Shown: positions 35,041 through 46,884, counted from the stretch's first letter. The stretch: DNA of 64,000 nt from Prostheceraeus crozeri (GCA_907163375.1 CAJQUW010005267.1:186001-250000), one strand, 5' to 3'. Program-made: numbers and translations. Notes: generated by a model not told the origin, from the letters alone.

Positions 35041-35373
35041 TGAGAATGAATTTCTCTGACAGCGCCTTTCCTTATATACCGTGCGGTGACTCATCACACG
35101 TGCTCGGCGCCGCGTGCTCCGATTGGTGCTCAACCCCCAAGTGCGCCGATGCGTGCTCTGATGCGTGGGCGTGTGCTCTGTTTCCTGTCTTCTTCGCTAC
35201 TGATGCGTGGGCGTGTGCTCTGTTTCCTGTCTTCTTCGCTACCCGTGCTCTGATGCGTGGGCGTGTGCTCTGATTCCTGTCTTCTTCGCTACTGATGCGT
35301 GGGCGTGTGCTCCGATGAAAGTGCACATGTACTTAAGTGCAAATGCTGGAAAAAGGGGCTAGAATTGGCTACT
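35041..35373 (-). repeat. Polinton right terminal inverted repeat
   Basis: About 333 bp, complementary to 10333..10584 apart from expansion: four copies of the GAGCACACGCCCACGCATC unit here versus two at the left. The inner 100 bp with CCAAT, CACGTG, TGAGTCA and TATA are nearly identical in the two copies. Confidence 0.93.
35072..35131 (-). promoter_or_regulatory. TIR promoter of the right terminal gene (early class)
   Basis: TATATAAGG on - at about 35072..35080 and the GAGCAC-CCAAT-GAGCAC block at 35114..35131, mirroring the polB promoter. Confidence 0.65.
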
Positions 35374-35379
35374 TGCGCA
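35374..35379 (+). repeat. Polinton target-site duplication, right copy
   Basis: TGCGCA directly after the terminal ACT, identical to 10327..10332. Confidence 0.85.
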
Positions 35380-35584
35380 AATACAAGGCCAGCATTATGG
35401 CAAAAAACCAACCCCGACTTTGCGGACAAAATTGTTAGGAATGGCGACGTCTTTTAGAATAATCATCATCCATGAGCAATTACAAACCCAATTTTCTTTT
35501 ATTTGACATCGCAAAACATATACTTCAAGGGTACTCGGTAATGTTAATGAAATCAATGTTAACTTATTAATAAAATGTTATCTA
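35380..35584 (+). other. Host flank right of the Polinton
   Basis: The first about 80 bases continue a reading frame from the left flank once the element is ignored (PALWQKTNPDFADK, which has the look of the start of a MADF domain). Beyond 35460 nothing is recognised. Confidence 0.35.
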
Positions 35585-35871
35585 CGCTGTCTATCATTCA
35601 CCCAAACGTCATTAATTTGGAAGTCCATATACAATGAACTTCCTGCTACCATAAGACAATCACAAACTCTTAGGTCATTCAAGCATTTGTGCTTTGATCA
35701 TTATTTTAAATTTGTAACGAGTTAACTTTCATAATCTTTTTCATTGTTTTGTTACCAACTGATCTTCTTATCTTGATATTTTTTGTGTGAGAGCGTTGCT
35801 CGGCCATTTTGTAAATAGGATTCTTCCTAAAATGCTCCGAGGATAAATAAAGTTCATTATTATTATTATTT
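35585..35871 (+). mobile_element. LINE 3' end fragment
   Basis: A 46-codon frame ending TAA at 35723..35725 resembles the C-terminus of non-LTR RT proteins (SLIWKSIYNELP, then RSFKHLCFDHYF), followed by a short UTR, AATAAA near 35846 and an ATT microsatellite tail. 5' truncated, as usual for LINE copies. Confidence 0.6.
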
Positions 35872-37281
35872 GGAGCGTACAGAAGCTCGTGTTTGCTGGC
35901 GATGTGACACGGCCAGCAAAACGCTCGTGTTTGCTCCCGTTTGCTCAGGACGCTTGTCAGTCTGCCCACCGTCTCTATACGCTTCATCAGCTCGCATTCG
36001 TTCCAGACGCTTGCAGTGTGGCACCCTCAACTAGACGCTTACATCTGCTCGTGCTTGCTTTTCTCGAAGTGTGGCTGAGGCCTAACCCGAACGTTTTTGG
36101 CATCACCTTAAAAAGGTTGCTGGGTGAAGAGCAATTTTCAAATATTGCGATTGATCCCAAAGGTCTAACGGACTGTGCAATTTTAAGGGTCGGTTCACAT
36201 CTATCTGCATTCTGATACAGAAGTTGATAGTCTGTATTAAAGAATGTCGGTTGTGTTTTACAAATGCCTCCGTCTTTGAATAATATCGGTTTCAAAATCC
36301 AGAACAATCAATTCGATTCACAAGACTACAAAACGTATGGATTTTGCTTCCATATTACCATTCATTTCATCTAGCATGCAGTGCATGTAGCATGTAATAT
36401 ATTCGATCTATCACATTTCAATACTCGCGAGGTTTTCTTGATTACCCACGAAAACGTGTAACACACTATCCAATTGCGAAAAATGCATTACATTTACGAC
36501 AGACTCATCAGATTTTGAGAAATGCATGAAGTCTCAAGTGTCATGTCGCTCACTATTTCAGGGCAAATAATTCCAACTCTTATTCTGTTTTGGAGCTCTT
36601 GGTGTTTAAACATAGCGAATTTTCACAGAATGTCCGCGTCCGGCATATCTCAAAGTTCCTCGGCCAGTAATTCGCGTACTTTGTACTTTCGTCGTTCTTA
36701 TCGTTTTTAAGAACATCAATACACAAGCTAAACGTGTCATCCATCTTGCCTTCAATGGATGACTTACACGTAGATCGCTGGTGTTTGTTTGACGGTGTTA
36801 TCTCCTTCGAACCTTCGAGGAGCTGGAATCTTCACCGTCGTGGCCCGATAAGTTCGAGCTGTTGAGATCAACAGATGAAGTACTGAGACGCTTCTTTGGG
36901 AGATTTCACGAAGTCTTCCGTCGCACTATGAAGGAGTTGAGGAGCTTCATTTGTTTGAAGATGGGGCTACATGAATGCAGAAATCTGCATCTTCAGCTGA
37001 TTGTCCGTTTGCTGTCTTCAACTAACTCTTAAGGCGCGAATATTCACCTCACAAGTGCTGAAATCGAAAGTAGTATTGTTCTGGGCTTTCTCCTCCGACA
37101 GCTGTATTTACTTCAGTCCATGTAATTCGTCATTTGTTGATGTCTTTATAATCCGGTGATTGTGTGTCATATAATATAGTTTGTGAGACTCAACTTCGAT
37201 CATGAGCAATTCATCCAATTGAAGCTGCAGTTGTTTCTTCGTCATCTTGCTTCGAGTACGTGGTTTACGTTAAACCATGCT
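35872..37281. other. Unassigned region with a lone TIR-like end
   Basis: A sequence TTAAGGGTCGGTTCACATC near 36184 resembles the left end of the element at 37286. Around 36815..37030 a + frame of about 65 codons (DKFELLRSTDEVLRRFF) is open but unrecognised. No other feature supported. Confidence 0.35.
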
Positions 37282-37285
37282 TTAA

Positions 37286-38210
37286 GGCCGGTTTACATCC
37301 GTCTGCATTTTCATTTCTGTATCTACAGAATTCCCTCTGTTTTACAGAAGGTGGAGTCTGGAATACAGACTAGCTCTCTGTGTTTACAGAAGGGTTCACG
37401 AGAATAACACAGAAGGCTGATTCTACTAAATACAGAATCATCTGATTGGCTAATGAGTTACATCGGAGAATGAAGCGTGCGTGTGAGTGTACTGTACGCG
37501 TGTCAAGTCTACACAACGCTAGTAGTCAACAGTGTATTTTCTGATTTCAATCACGAATTTACGATGATTAACGGCTCCGAGAAAAAAGAAACACAAAAGA
37601 ACTTTGACGAATCGTTGCTGAATGAAGTACGAAATCGAAGTTGCCACTATAACATTAGAAGCAGCGATTATAAAGACAAACAATGTGAAAAGAAGATCAG
37701 CATGGGCAGAGATATCTGAGTCGATTGGGACTGAGAATGCTGAAAAGTGTCAATCTCGTTTCCAATATCTGCGAGGAGAATATAGCCGCCAGAGACGGTC
37801 ATTGAAGACGAGAAGTGGACAAGAAAGAAAGTGGATAAGAACTAGAAAAACACGTATCACAGTCAAACAACCTTCAAACAACTGAAAAATACAGACCTTT
37901 ATGAACAACTTATTTACTTCTGTGAAATGTAATGGATGAATCATTTCCCTTCTGTAAGTCTGTAAAACAAACACGCCAACTCTGTGTTTACAAAGCGATC
38001 CTTTGTATTGTAAATACAGACGGATGTAAACCGGCCTTGAAAGTTGAACATCGACCAACTTGTCTGTATTCAACGAAATCCCTGCTCTGTGTTCAGAGGA
38101 GGATGACTCAACCCCACAAACCCCTCTCTGTTTTACAGAATAGGTGTTCTGTAAACACTGAACGCAATCCGTATTATAGAATTGAAAATACAGAGCGATG
38201 TGAACCGGCC
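37286..38210. mobile_element. Small inverted-repeat element carrying a broken MADF gene
   Basis: Ends read GGCCGGTTTACATC and GATGTGAACCGGCC inward, flanked by TTAA at 37282..37285 and 38211..38214. A second internal right end (ACGGATGTAAACCGGCC) lies at about 38020..38036, so the element is compound or nested. TTAA could be a 4-bp duplication or part of a palindromic end, leaving the superfamily open (Harbinger by gene content). Confidence 0.55.
37561..37885 (+). pseudogene. MADF-domain protein fragment
   Basis: FDESLLNEVRNRSCHYNIRS in one frame and WAEISESIGTENAEKCQSRF, then QYLRGEYSRQRRSL in the next frame together make a MADF-type DNA-binding domain split by a frameshift near 37690. MADF proteins accompany Harbinger transposases; no transposase remains here. 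Confidence 0.55.
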
Positions 38211-38214
38211 TTAA

Positions 38215-38884
38215 GCGTCAATTAAGGAAGCCTTAAGCAAATTTTATGGCAAGCATTAGAATCCCGTTCTTCATTTTACGTTTAAGTCTGCAAATCAGGC
38301 TGCGCGAGAACTCCAATAAGAAAAATAAACTGTAATATTTGCGTCTTCACTCTTAGCGATACTATTGCTGAATGTTTTAATAAATCATGAAAAATGTATC
38401 TCTTCTGCAATTCGACATGTACATGTCATCAATGAGCTTCGTATAGCAAGGACTTTTAGATTTTATAATTGTTTGTGATATTTTTCTTACATTCTTTCAA
38501 ATCATTTTGAATCACGAGAAAATGCATCTCATCTGTAATTCGACATGTGAGATCAGAGTTCAAATATTTTCTGATTTTATAAGGAGTTTGTCGTAATTGC
38601 ATTTCTACAATTTTACTTCCTCGGTTAGTCGTGGAATATACAGTTTAAGTTTTTGTATACACTTCCGTTTGGCCTCGGCGAAATTCAACATGAAACAAGC
38701 CCTCAAGTTGAATATAGAACCATCGGCGGTACATGCCAAAATGCTAAGACATAAAAATTCTATGGCTGATTGTACATCCAGATATTAATATAGGCCCACT
38801 CAATGTCAAGTCTATAACTGCAGGAGCCCATCCTTTTGGCTCTTCAAGCCACAAATCGAATGATGTTCATGTGAAATTTCGCAT
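38215..38884. other. AT-rich spacer
   Basis: No supported gene; the right edge holds the GAAAC target duplication of the LTR element. Confidence 0.5.
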
Positions 38885-38889
38885 GAAAC
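38885..38889 (+). repeat. LTR element target duplication, left copy (GAAAC)
   Basis: Same 5 bp at 43358..43362. Confidence 0.85.
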
Positions 38890-39223
38890 TGTAGTTGGAC
38901 TTTGCGGCCTCTGATTGTGATCCCTCGGGCTTAGCCGGTCTTGGCGGCCTCGCTGACTTTGCCGCCAGTGATAGCGACCCCTCGGGCTTAGCCGCTCTTG
39001 GCTGTCCTCCCAGACTTTGCCGCCAGTGATAGCGACCCCTCGGGTTTAGCCGCTCTTGGACTTTGCCGCCGTCTAAACTTGGATGTTTGTGGTTGATTGT
39101 TGCTCGCATTTCTGTATCCTTCGTTGCGGTTGGGAGTGGTTCACCCCACCTCATCATCTGTTAATGCGTGAAGACACACGCTCATACGAAGTCTTGTTTT
39201 TTCTTAGCCGGTTCAAAACCACA
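38890..39223 (+). repeat. 5' LTR (334 bp)
   Basis: Contains about three internal copies of a CTCGGGCTTAGCCGCTCTTGG-like unit; nearly identical to 43023..43357. Confidence 0.92.
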
Positions 39224-39236
39224 AGCTATCACGGCT

Positions 39237-40014
39237 ATGGCGGATGAGACCCGACACATGATTAGGAGTTTCGACGGAAATGGCAATGTGTCCGCATGGA
39301 TCAAGAAAATCAAGTTAGTGGCGAACCCGTTAGTGGTGAGTGGTTATTACCGAACTCGAAACCTTTTTTCCGTTATACCTTGAAGACTCAGCGTTCGCGG
39401 TTTACGATCAAATGGACGACAAAGAGAAGAAAAACTCCGATAAGATCGAAGAAGCCTTGAAAAGGGCATTTGAGATTGACCGTTTCGAAGCGTTCGATCA
39501 GCTTCGGAAAAGGAAGTGGTTGGTCGGTGAACCTGTGGATGTCTATTTAACGGACTTGAAACGACTGGCGAACCTTGCGTGTGTAAAAGACGAGGAGGTA
39601 ATCCGCGGTGCATTCGTTGTTGGATTGCCGCGTGACGTTTCCATGCAGATAAGAGCGACCTCCGGATTTTCGACAATGACTATCAGTGCCCTGTGCGAGC
39701 AAACACGGGCCCTGTTATCCCATCAAGTGTCTAATCCACATGACAATCGTTTCCAAATGACTGCAGCAGTTGGCATGACTGAATCACAATCCAGAGTGCG
39801 ACAGGAAATGGGTTCTGTCAGGCGTGGTACAAGCAACCCTACACGGCGGTGCTATATTTGCAACGGTCCTCATCTGGCAAAGGCATGTGGTAACAGAATC
39901 GAAATGAGAACGTGCTGGAAATGTGGTGAAACTGGACATGTAGCCAGGAGCTGTACTCAACGCCCACCGGGAAACGGCGAGGGGATCCCGTCTGCGCCAG
40001 CGGTTTCCCAATGA
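39237..40014 (+). pseudogene. LTR retrotransposon Gag, frameshifted
   Basis: Starts at ATG 39237 (MADETRHMIRSF), 13 nt after the LTR. A frame change near 39335 separates WIKKIKLVANP from VITELETFFPLYLE. The C-terminal part holds two zinc knuckles (CYICNGPHLAKAC and CWKCGETGHVARSC) that bind element RNA. The Gag stop and Pol start overlap as ATGA at 40011..40014, suggesting termination-reinitiation. Confidence 0.85.
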
Positions 40015-42976
40015 ATATTGAATCGGCGCTGCTACCATCACTCGAGGTAAGATCTGGAAGTAGGAGACTTTGGGCCTTAGTTGATTCCGGATGTTCTCAG
40101 ACTGTTGTAGGTCGTAATGTAGCGAAGAATATACATATGTATAGCAATAGGTACCTTATCACTGTTGACGGTAGCCGTGTGTGTATTGTAGGGTTCAGTA
40201 CTTTAGCTTTGGTTGTGGATGGGCATAGTATCACAGTTGATTGTTTGGTGATCGAGAACATTCTATCGCAGTTTGACATTTTGCTGGGTAGGGATGTTAT
40301 CAGGAGGCTTGGTGGTGTTATAATAAGCAAAGATATGGAGGTTAGGTTTGGGCCTGTAGAGTTTGGAAGAAATTTCGCTTTGGATACACTGTCAGGGCAC
40401 GGTTTGGTGGCTACTTGCGAAGGTTCGCATTCTAAGTTCTCAAAACTAGTGGAAATTGAAGACGTCGATTTTTCGGCGAAATTTGATGGCATGAAATGGG
40501 AGGTTAGATGGAAATGGCTTGCTGATCCCAGACTTAGGAACAAGGTCGGCAGCTATAAAATAGATAAGGACATTCAATTGGATTTCGACAACGAAATAGA
40601 CGAGTGGATTTCGGAGGGCATCCTGCGGCCGATCGAGACCGCGAGTGATCAGGACGTTGGTGTGATACCGTTAATGGCTGTGAAGCAATTAAACAAAGGT
40701 AAAATACGGCCAGTGTTAGACTTTCGCGAATTAAATGGATATGTATCGTCACATACAGCCGACTCAGCCGTATGTGATGAAACTTTGAGACAATGGAGGA
40801 TGCGAGGAAACAATATTGCAATGGTTGATCTCCGGAAAGCCTACTTACAAATTCACGTCGACCCGCAGTTATGGCCTTACCAGGTGGTAAAATACAAGGA
40901 AAAATTGTTTCACTTAACACGATTGGGTTTTGGTCTAAATTGCGCCCCTAAAATAATGTTTACTATATTGAAGCGTGTAATTTCATTGGACGCACAGATA
41001 AAGGAAGGAACTGATCATTATATAGATGACATAATGGTCAATGAGGACGTTGTTTCGGGTACTCGAGTAATAGAACATTTGGAAGCGTACGGTTTACACG
41101 CTAAGCCACCAGAGAAGCTGAGAGATGCTCGCGTTCTTGGTCTGCAGTTGAAGGAAGTTGGCGGTGTAGTAAAATGGGGCAGAGGAAACGAGATACCTGC
41201 ACTGGAGAAAGGGTCACCAATAACTCGTAGACAGATGTTTTCCGTTTGTGGCCAACTGGTTGGGCACTATCCAATTGCCGGGTGGATAAGAGTGGCCTGC
41301 GGGTTCATGAAACGCTATAGTAATGGAAAATCATGGGATGATCAGGTGGGAAATGAGGCGGAGTCTATGTTGCAGGAAGTCCTCATGAAAGTGAGAAGTG
41401 GAGAGGATCCCGTGAGAGGTGTTTGGAAAGCAACCATTAGTTCTCAGGCGGACATACGGATTTGGTGCGATGCTAGTAGTATTGCACTAGCATGTTTAAT
41501 GACGGTCGACGCCGAAACGATAGAAGATAACGCTTGGCTACGAAAGACGACGCGCTTCACATAAACGTTGCTGAGCTCGATGCTGTGTTTCGTGGAGTAA
41601 ATCTGGCACTGAAATGGAGGGCTCGACATTTTACAATTATGACCGATTCAGCTACGGTGAAAAAATGGCTTGAATCTGTATTAGAAGGAGAGTTCAGGGT
41701 GAGGAGTCATGGAATGGCAGAGATGTTGGTGAATAGAAGATTATGTATAATCAAAGAGTTGTGCGCTGAATACGACTTGTGTATCAAATGCGAATTCATT
41801 CCATCTGAGAGAAATAAAACGGATTTGTTAACCAGGGTGAACAAGCAGTGGCTGGAGAGAATGAAAGCACAGACCGTGCAACCTGCGTCCACTTCCTGTG
41901 TCGCGCTAACTGAAAGGCCAAAAAATCGAGAATCGTCGATAAAGCGGCTGCATGAATGTCATCATTTCGGAGTTGATCGTACACTATATTTATTGAGACA
42001 AGCAGGAATATCAGCAACAAGGACCGAAGTAGCTGAAATCATTGGATCCTGTCATCAATGTTTGACAATAGATCCTGCGCCAGTTAGATGGATAGAAGGA
42101 ACCTTGAGCGTGAAGAGAAATTGGTTGAGACTGGCGTCCGATACAACACATTCAAATAACGGATTGTATCTGACCTTAATTGACTGTGGTCCGTCCAGAT
42201 TTGCGATATGGAGAAAGATAAGATCGGAGAGCGCAGAAGAAATTCTGAAAGAATTGGATCAAATATTTAGGGAAAGGGGACCGCCGGTTGAGATACTCAG
42301 TGATAATGGTGCAGCCTTTCGTTCAAATAAAATCGCTGAACTATGTCTGAAATGGAAAGTTCGACAGATATTCAGGTGCGCTTATCGCGCCAGTGGAGAT
42401 GGTATCATCGAACGCCACCACCGAACGATTAAAGCTAAGTCTGTGCGGAGCAAAATATCTCCTGAGGAAGCTGTCTTCTGGTACAATGTACTCCCCAAGG
42501 AAGCATCAAATCCGAAAACAGTTCCAGCGAAACAGTTGAACAAATACAGCTGGCGTATTCCTGAAATCTCTAGTGTGGGTGAGGATAGTAGAGATTGCGA
42601 TAGGTCGAGTTTTAGGGTGGGAGAGAGCGTGTTTGTGAAACCTAGAGAAGGTGGTTGTTGCACGCGTTGGACCAAGGGTAGGATAACGTCTGTAAACTCT
42701 AATGTAAGTGTCGATGTAGATGGTACGCCTCGACACGTGAGCGACATAAGGAAAGCGGTAGCCCAGTCTCCTTCTTCCTTTGTAGAGTCGAGTGTTCCGT
42801 TCATCCCGAATACATCAATCTCTGCTGCTGATACCTATGTTGAAGAGGAAACATCTACGAGCCAAAACAGTTCGACGAGTATTGAACCGTCTGAAGAAGA
42901 AGAAACCGAGGATGAAGAAGATCTGACAGTGAGAAGTAGACGCCCACCAGTGTGGTGGCGAGACTACTATTTTTGA
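40011..42976 (+). pseudogene. LTR retrotransposon Pol, frameshifted in RNase H
   Basis: Protease motif LVDSGCSQTVVG (about 24-36), RT with LDFRELNGY and the catalytic YIDDI (Ile where Val is usual), RNase H, then an integrase with an HHCC finger (HECHHFGVD...CHQC) and DDE residues in ASDTTHSN, LSDNGAAF and GIIERHHRT. The frame changes between 41534 and 41564, within RNase H. The Glu-rich C-terminus is low-complexity. Confidence 0.9.
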
Positions 42977-43014
42977 CTTAAGTTTCTGTTATTTCATTTG
43001 GACTTAAGAGTCCA

Positions 43015-43022
43015 CGGGGGAA
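43015..43022 (+). other. Polypurine tract
   Basis: CGGGGGAA just before the 3' LTR, the expected plus-strand primer site. Confidence 0.7.
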
Positions 43023-43357
43023 TGTAGTTGGACTTTGCGGCTTCTGATTGTGATCCCTCGGGCTTAGCCGGTCTTGGCGGCCCTCGCTAACTTTGCCGCC
43101 AGTGATAGCGACCCCTCGGGCTTAGCCGCTCTTGGCTGTCCTCCCAGACTTTGCCGCCAGTGATAGCGACCCCTCGGGCTTAGCCACTCTTGGACTTTGC
43201 CGCCGTCTAAACTTGGATGTTTGTGGTTGATTGTTGCTCGCATTTCTGTATCCTTCGTTGCGGTTGGGAGTGGTTCACCCCACCTCATCATCTGTTAATG
43301 CATGAAGACACACGCTCATACGAAGTCTTGTTTTTGCTTAGCCGGTTCAAAACCACA
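43023..43357 (+). repeat. 3' LTR (335 bp)
   Basis: Partner of the 5' LTR; ends CCACA, followed by GAAAC. Confidence 0.92.
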
Positions 43358-43362
43358 GAAAC
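43358..43362 (+). repeat. LTR element target duplication, right copy (GAAAC)
   Basis: Identical to 38885..38889. Confidence 0.85.
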
Positions 43363-43715
43363 AAGCTAATAGAAAGATTAAAGTATAGAAGTTCAGGGGT
43401 GGTGGAGGCTATATTACCATAATTACCATATATTACTGCCATTCACAATTAGTAGTGTTTATGCTTCGCCATCTGTTATCCATGTTAGAGTGATGCATCT
43501 TTCTTTTTGTCCGGGAAATCAGAGCAAAGTATAGCAGTTTTCCTACAAATGCGCCCGGATGTGTGATTTTCTATTAATAGTGATTCGTGGGCTACTGCAC
43601 TACCGCGCATCTACAAGCAATATGTTTGCTGAGTATACATTTGTATTTAAATAAAGTTTCCAGGTCTGTACAGTGTTATCGTCACCGTCCTCAGACAAAT
43701 TCTGCACAAGCGTGA
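43363..43715. other. Spacer between LTR element and gag remnant
   Basis: No supported feature; could be the decayed leader of the gag remnant. Confidence 0.4.
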
Positions 43716-44501
43716 ATGTACTACAAGTGCTTGTTTTTACTTCTCTGCGAAATTGATGGCCATGTCATCAAACTCAACAGGCTATGGGACAGGCGAAACT
43801 ACAGGCGTAATACCACAAATTACACAACGGGGAAACTCCCACCGTGTCTACGCTACGAACCCTACGTCAAGGTTCCAACGCCTATGCTTCGACGGTGTCA
43901 AATAACTGACATCTTGAAATTGAAATTCTCATCCTATCTCTACACGAAGGACCCCAAGCTCCATGCTGCAGCTCTCCCATCAACGACCACAACAGATGCA
44001 GACTCGAATAAATTAGTTTTCGCCGGACTGGTACAATACCTCGACGACAAATCTCTTCAACTCATCAAGAATGATGAACAAGACGACGTCAACAAGGCAA
44101 TCAGGCTTCTACGAGGACAATACAAATCCAACGAAATGTCTCGTGTTGTGTCTCTCTATACAGACTTAACCTCGCTCCGAATGGCCGAAGAGGAAGACAT
44201 CACGGACTATCTAATCCGCTCAGAAAATGCAGCCACAATTGTCATTGCCATGATTTTGAAAGGTTTACCCGCATGTTATGATACGTGTGTTGCTGTACAC
44301 AGCCAAATAGAAAAGATCAGATCTTTTTCCGATCTGAAGACCAGTTTGATAACTTTTACGAAGACGAATTTTAATTTACGTAATGATTTTAGTGATTCTG
44401 TAGTGAAAACCTCGTTGTACAAACATTCTGATAGAAAGAATCCACAAGTTGTAAAGCATTCGAAATGTATGTCATGTGGCAAGAAAAGGTCAAAATATTA
44501 A
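43716..44501 (+). pseudogene. Copia-type (UBN2) gag remnant
   Basis: The stretch LVFAGLVQYLDDKSLQLI, followed by AIRLLRGQYKSNEMSRVVSL and MILKGLPACYDTCV, is the UBN2-type gag core of copia elements. About 15 residues seem deleted between ENAATI and VIAMI. Ends in a partial zinc knuckle (CMSCGKKR). No pol follows, so it is a remnant. Confidence 0.6.
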
Positions 44502-44949
44502 GACTTGTAGATCTAGAAACAGATTGTGGTGACTTTTTGCCAAATCAAAGGTCATGTTGATTCAGTGTGCTTAAGAAAGAAAAGAAATGAAACAAATGTT
44601 AGTGCAAGTAACGATAAGACTACAGTATCTTGCATCGATGACTACAGATTTTCTGTTTTGATAGACTCAAGCTCTGTAAACTTTAACAAGTCGAATTCCT
44701 ACGATGGTAACAACACAGTAATGTTTGACACTCATTATGATTACACTCATACTGCTACGGTAGATACAGTAAAGGCATATCGTGAAAGATAGAAACGCAT
44801 TCATTGATTTCGATCAAAAATCACACTGAGTAGAACTCGCAGACGGAAGACGATCAAATAGTTTTCTCACAGCCAGAGGTTGATCAACTTCTCGAGCAGA
44901 TCAAAGGGCTCTCAGCAGCGACTCGGAGAATTCCTGAGGCGTTTTCGCG

Positions 44950-45291
44950 GTGCAAGCTGTCGGTTCAAGGCCGACAAGTAAATTTCGCAATCGACAAGCG
45001 GATAATAATGCTAAAAAAGTCAAATGCACGCGCTGTGGATCGGGTACAAAGCACAACAAGGAAAATTGTCCGGAACGCGATGCTAAATGTCATAAATGTG
45101 GCATGAAAAGACACTGGCAGAAATTCTGCCACTCAAAGAAGTTCGTAAAAGCAATTCGACGCATCAGAAGTGTTAAAACTGACTTCAAAGTGAGCACTGA
45201 CATACTAGGCGACGGCGTTCGTGACTCTAATGTCACTGCATTCGACGTTCACAGTGGAGCTGATATCAGCGGTAAAGCAGAATCTGAATAA
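44950..45291 (+). pseudogene. Retroelement zinc-knuckle fragment
   Basis: CTRCGSGTKHNKENC and CHKCGMKRHWQKFC form two CCHC knuckles typical of invertebrate retroelement Gag ends. Surrounding sequence is degenerate. Confidence 0.6.
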
Positions 45292-45626
45292 AGTCTTCTT
45301 TCAACGTCGCACCTTCTCGTCGTATTAGTTTTGACGTATGCAACTACGACAGCTCAAAAATCGACGGCATCAACCGCGAATTCAGACAAGTTCTTGCACT
45401 TGGTGATGAAATATGGCTGACGTGGCTTCTGATCCTTCCGGATTCATACCAACCAATCATTGGTAAGGACGGTATTAAGGCCCTTATCTTGACCTTGAGA
45501 GGGCGGATATGACTGCCACTCCATCCACTAGGGTAGAGTCTGCCGCCATTCGCACAGTTTCAGTCACAGTAAAGCTCATCAGACCAGAACAGGCATGACC
45601 AGTTTAAGAAAAATCCCTCTTTCGTC

Positions 45627-46184
45627 GGATCACGGTACACTAGAATTGAACTTTTTGGTGAGATCATCTCTGATGCAAAGAAAATAAACTCTTATTCGTT
45701 TGAATTATTTTCCTCTCTGCATAACAATTGGATTAGCATTGACAATGTCTGTGTTGATAAGATTTGTCGGCCTACTCATGGCCTTCCTCCTGTTCAGATT
45801 GAAGCGCTGAAATCTAAGTTCCCTACTCTTAGCCTTGTGGATGATTTCGAATCCCACACCTCCACTCTTCCAATTGACATATTACTTGGCATGGCGTGCA
45901 ATCTAGTTTCGGTATCCAAATATTTCCGAACTTCAGTCTCTGAGGACGCTTCTCGACTTTGGGATCTCGGTGTTATCAGGATCGAACCTGTGAATGCTAC
46001 TTGTAGGTTACCAGCAACCATTGACCCCATTTTCAAGGATAACAGGGTTGAAGTTTCATTGCCTTGGCTAAACGATTCCAGACCATGCATGTCATTGACT
46101 CAAGCCAATCTTCGCAATCGATCGTTCCTCCGCCTTCCGTTATCGAAGAAATTGTATAACAAAACTCCACAAGAATATTCTTGA
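45627..46184 (+). pseudogene. BEL/Pao-type polyprotein fragment
   Basis: An open stretch with THGLPPVQIEALKSKFP, then LPIDILLGMAC and later LWDLGVIRIEP and RVEVSLPWLND resembles the protease-to-RT linker of BEL/Pao elements. No RT core remains. Confidence 0.5.
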
Positions 46185-46884
46185 ATACTCTTGAGCCGGC
46201 TTCTGAAGATTCGAGTAACTTCACTCCCACATCACTCTGTTCACTCTTCCGGCAAATTCCTCATTGTTTATGACGAGTAGTTAGTTTTGGCGGACGCGCT
46301 GGTAGTGGATGCGAACATGGATAGGAACATGATCCGAATTGCCAATCGGAACATGTTCCAAACATGTGAATAGGAACCGCGTTCCGATTGACAACCGAAT
46401 TGAGTTCATACTTCATGATTCGGTACACTTATTTGTGTGTTGGGATCGGAGCGGCTTGTTCCGAAATTGAATTAGAGTATGTGAATTAGAACAGGGATGC
46501 GAATATTTATTTCGGAACTTGAACAGATAGTTGTTTGTTTTGAGACTGCTTGCTCAAATGCGACAATTGTAACCATTGTGCATATCATGTCAATCTTTAT
46601 TGAATTTCATAAAAACAGATTCTACAGATCAGAAATTATATTATCAATGTTATATTATTTGCTAATCAGAATCCCATTTACAGAATTTGTAAAGTAAAAA
46701 CATGAGCTTTACAATGTAAGTGTAATTAACCATAAAAAATGAAGGAAGGGTATAAGTCATGTCCCTCGGGGGAATGCATTAACTTCAAGAAGTCCTCGGC
46801 CCATTCGAGGAATGTTATATTGTTTGTGAACTCTCACACTCGTGTATAGGGCACTTCGCCGGCAGTCCTTTTCTCCTTTGGAGT
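46185..46884. other. AT-rich spacer
   Basis: Contains a short array of TCGGAAC/GGAACATG words near 46310..46500 but no supported gene. Confidence 0.4.

Larger units (their letters stand above)
10333..35373. mobile_element. Maverick/Polinton, full length (25,041 bp)
   Basis: Both ends read AGTAGCCAATTCTAGCCCC inward and are flanked by TGCGCA. The element encodes the defining Polinton set: protein-primed family B DNA polymerase, rve integrase with chromodomain, A32/FtsK-like packaging ATPase, adenovirus-like cysteine protease, double-jelly-roll-type major capsid protein and penton-like minor capsid proteins. It is longer than the 15-20 kb usual for the group, mainly through a 1281-aa penton paralogue and accessory genes not usually listed. 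Nearly all frames are intact. Three genes run right from the left TIR, the remainder mostly left from the right TIR, and transcripts converge near 15.69 kb. Confidence 0.96.
38890..43357 (+). mobile_element. LTR retrotransposon, Ty3/gypsy-type order, nearly complete
   Basis: 4,468 bp between LTRs beginning TGTAG and ending CCACA, flanked by GAAAC duplications. Gag with two CCHC knuckles is followed by protease, RT, RNase H and integrase, the Ty3/gypsy order. The LTRs differ at about six positions and one indel (about 98% identity), indicating a young insertion. Two frameshifts (near 39335 and 41545) make this copy defective. Confidence 0.93.
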
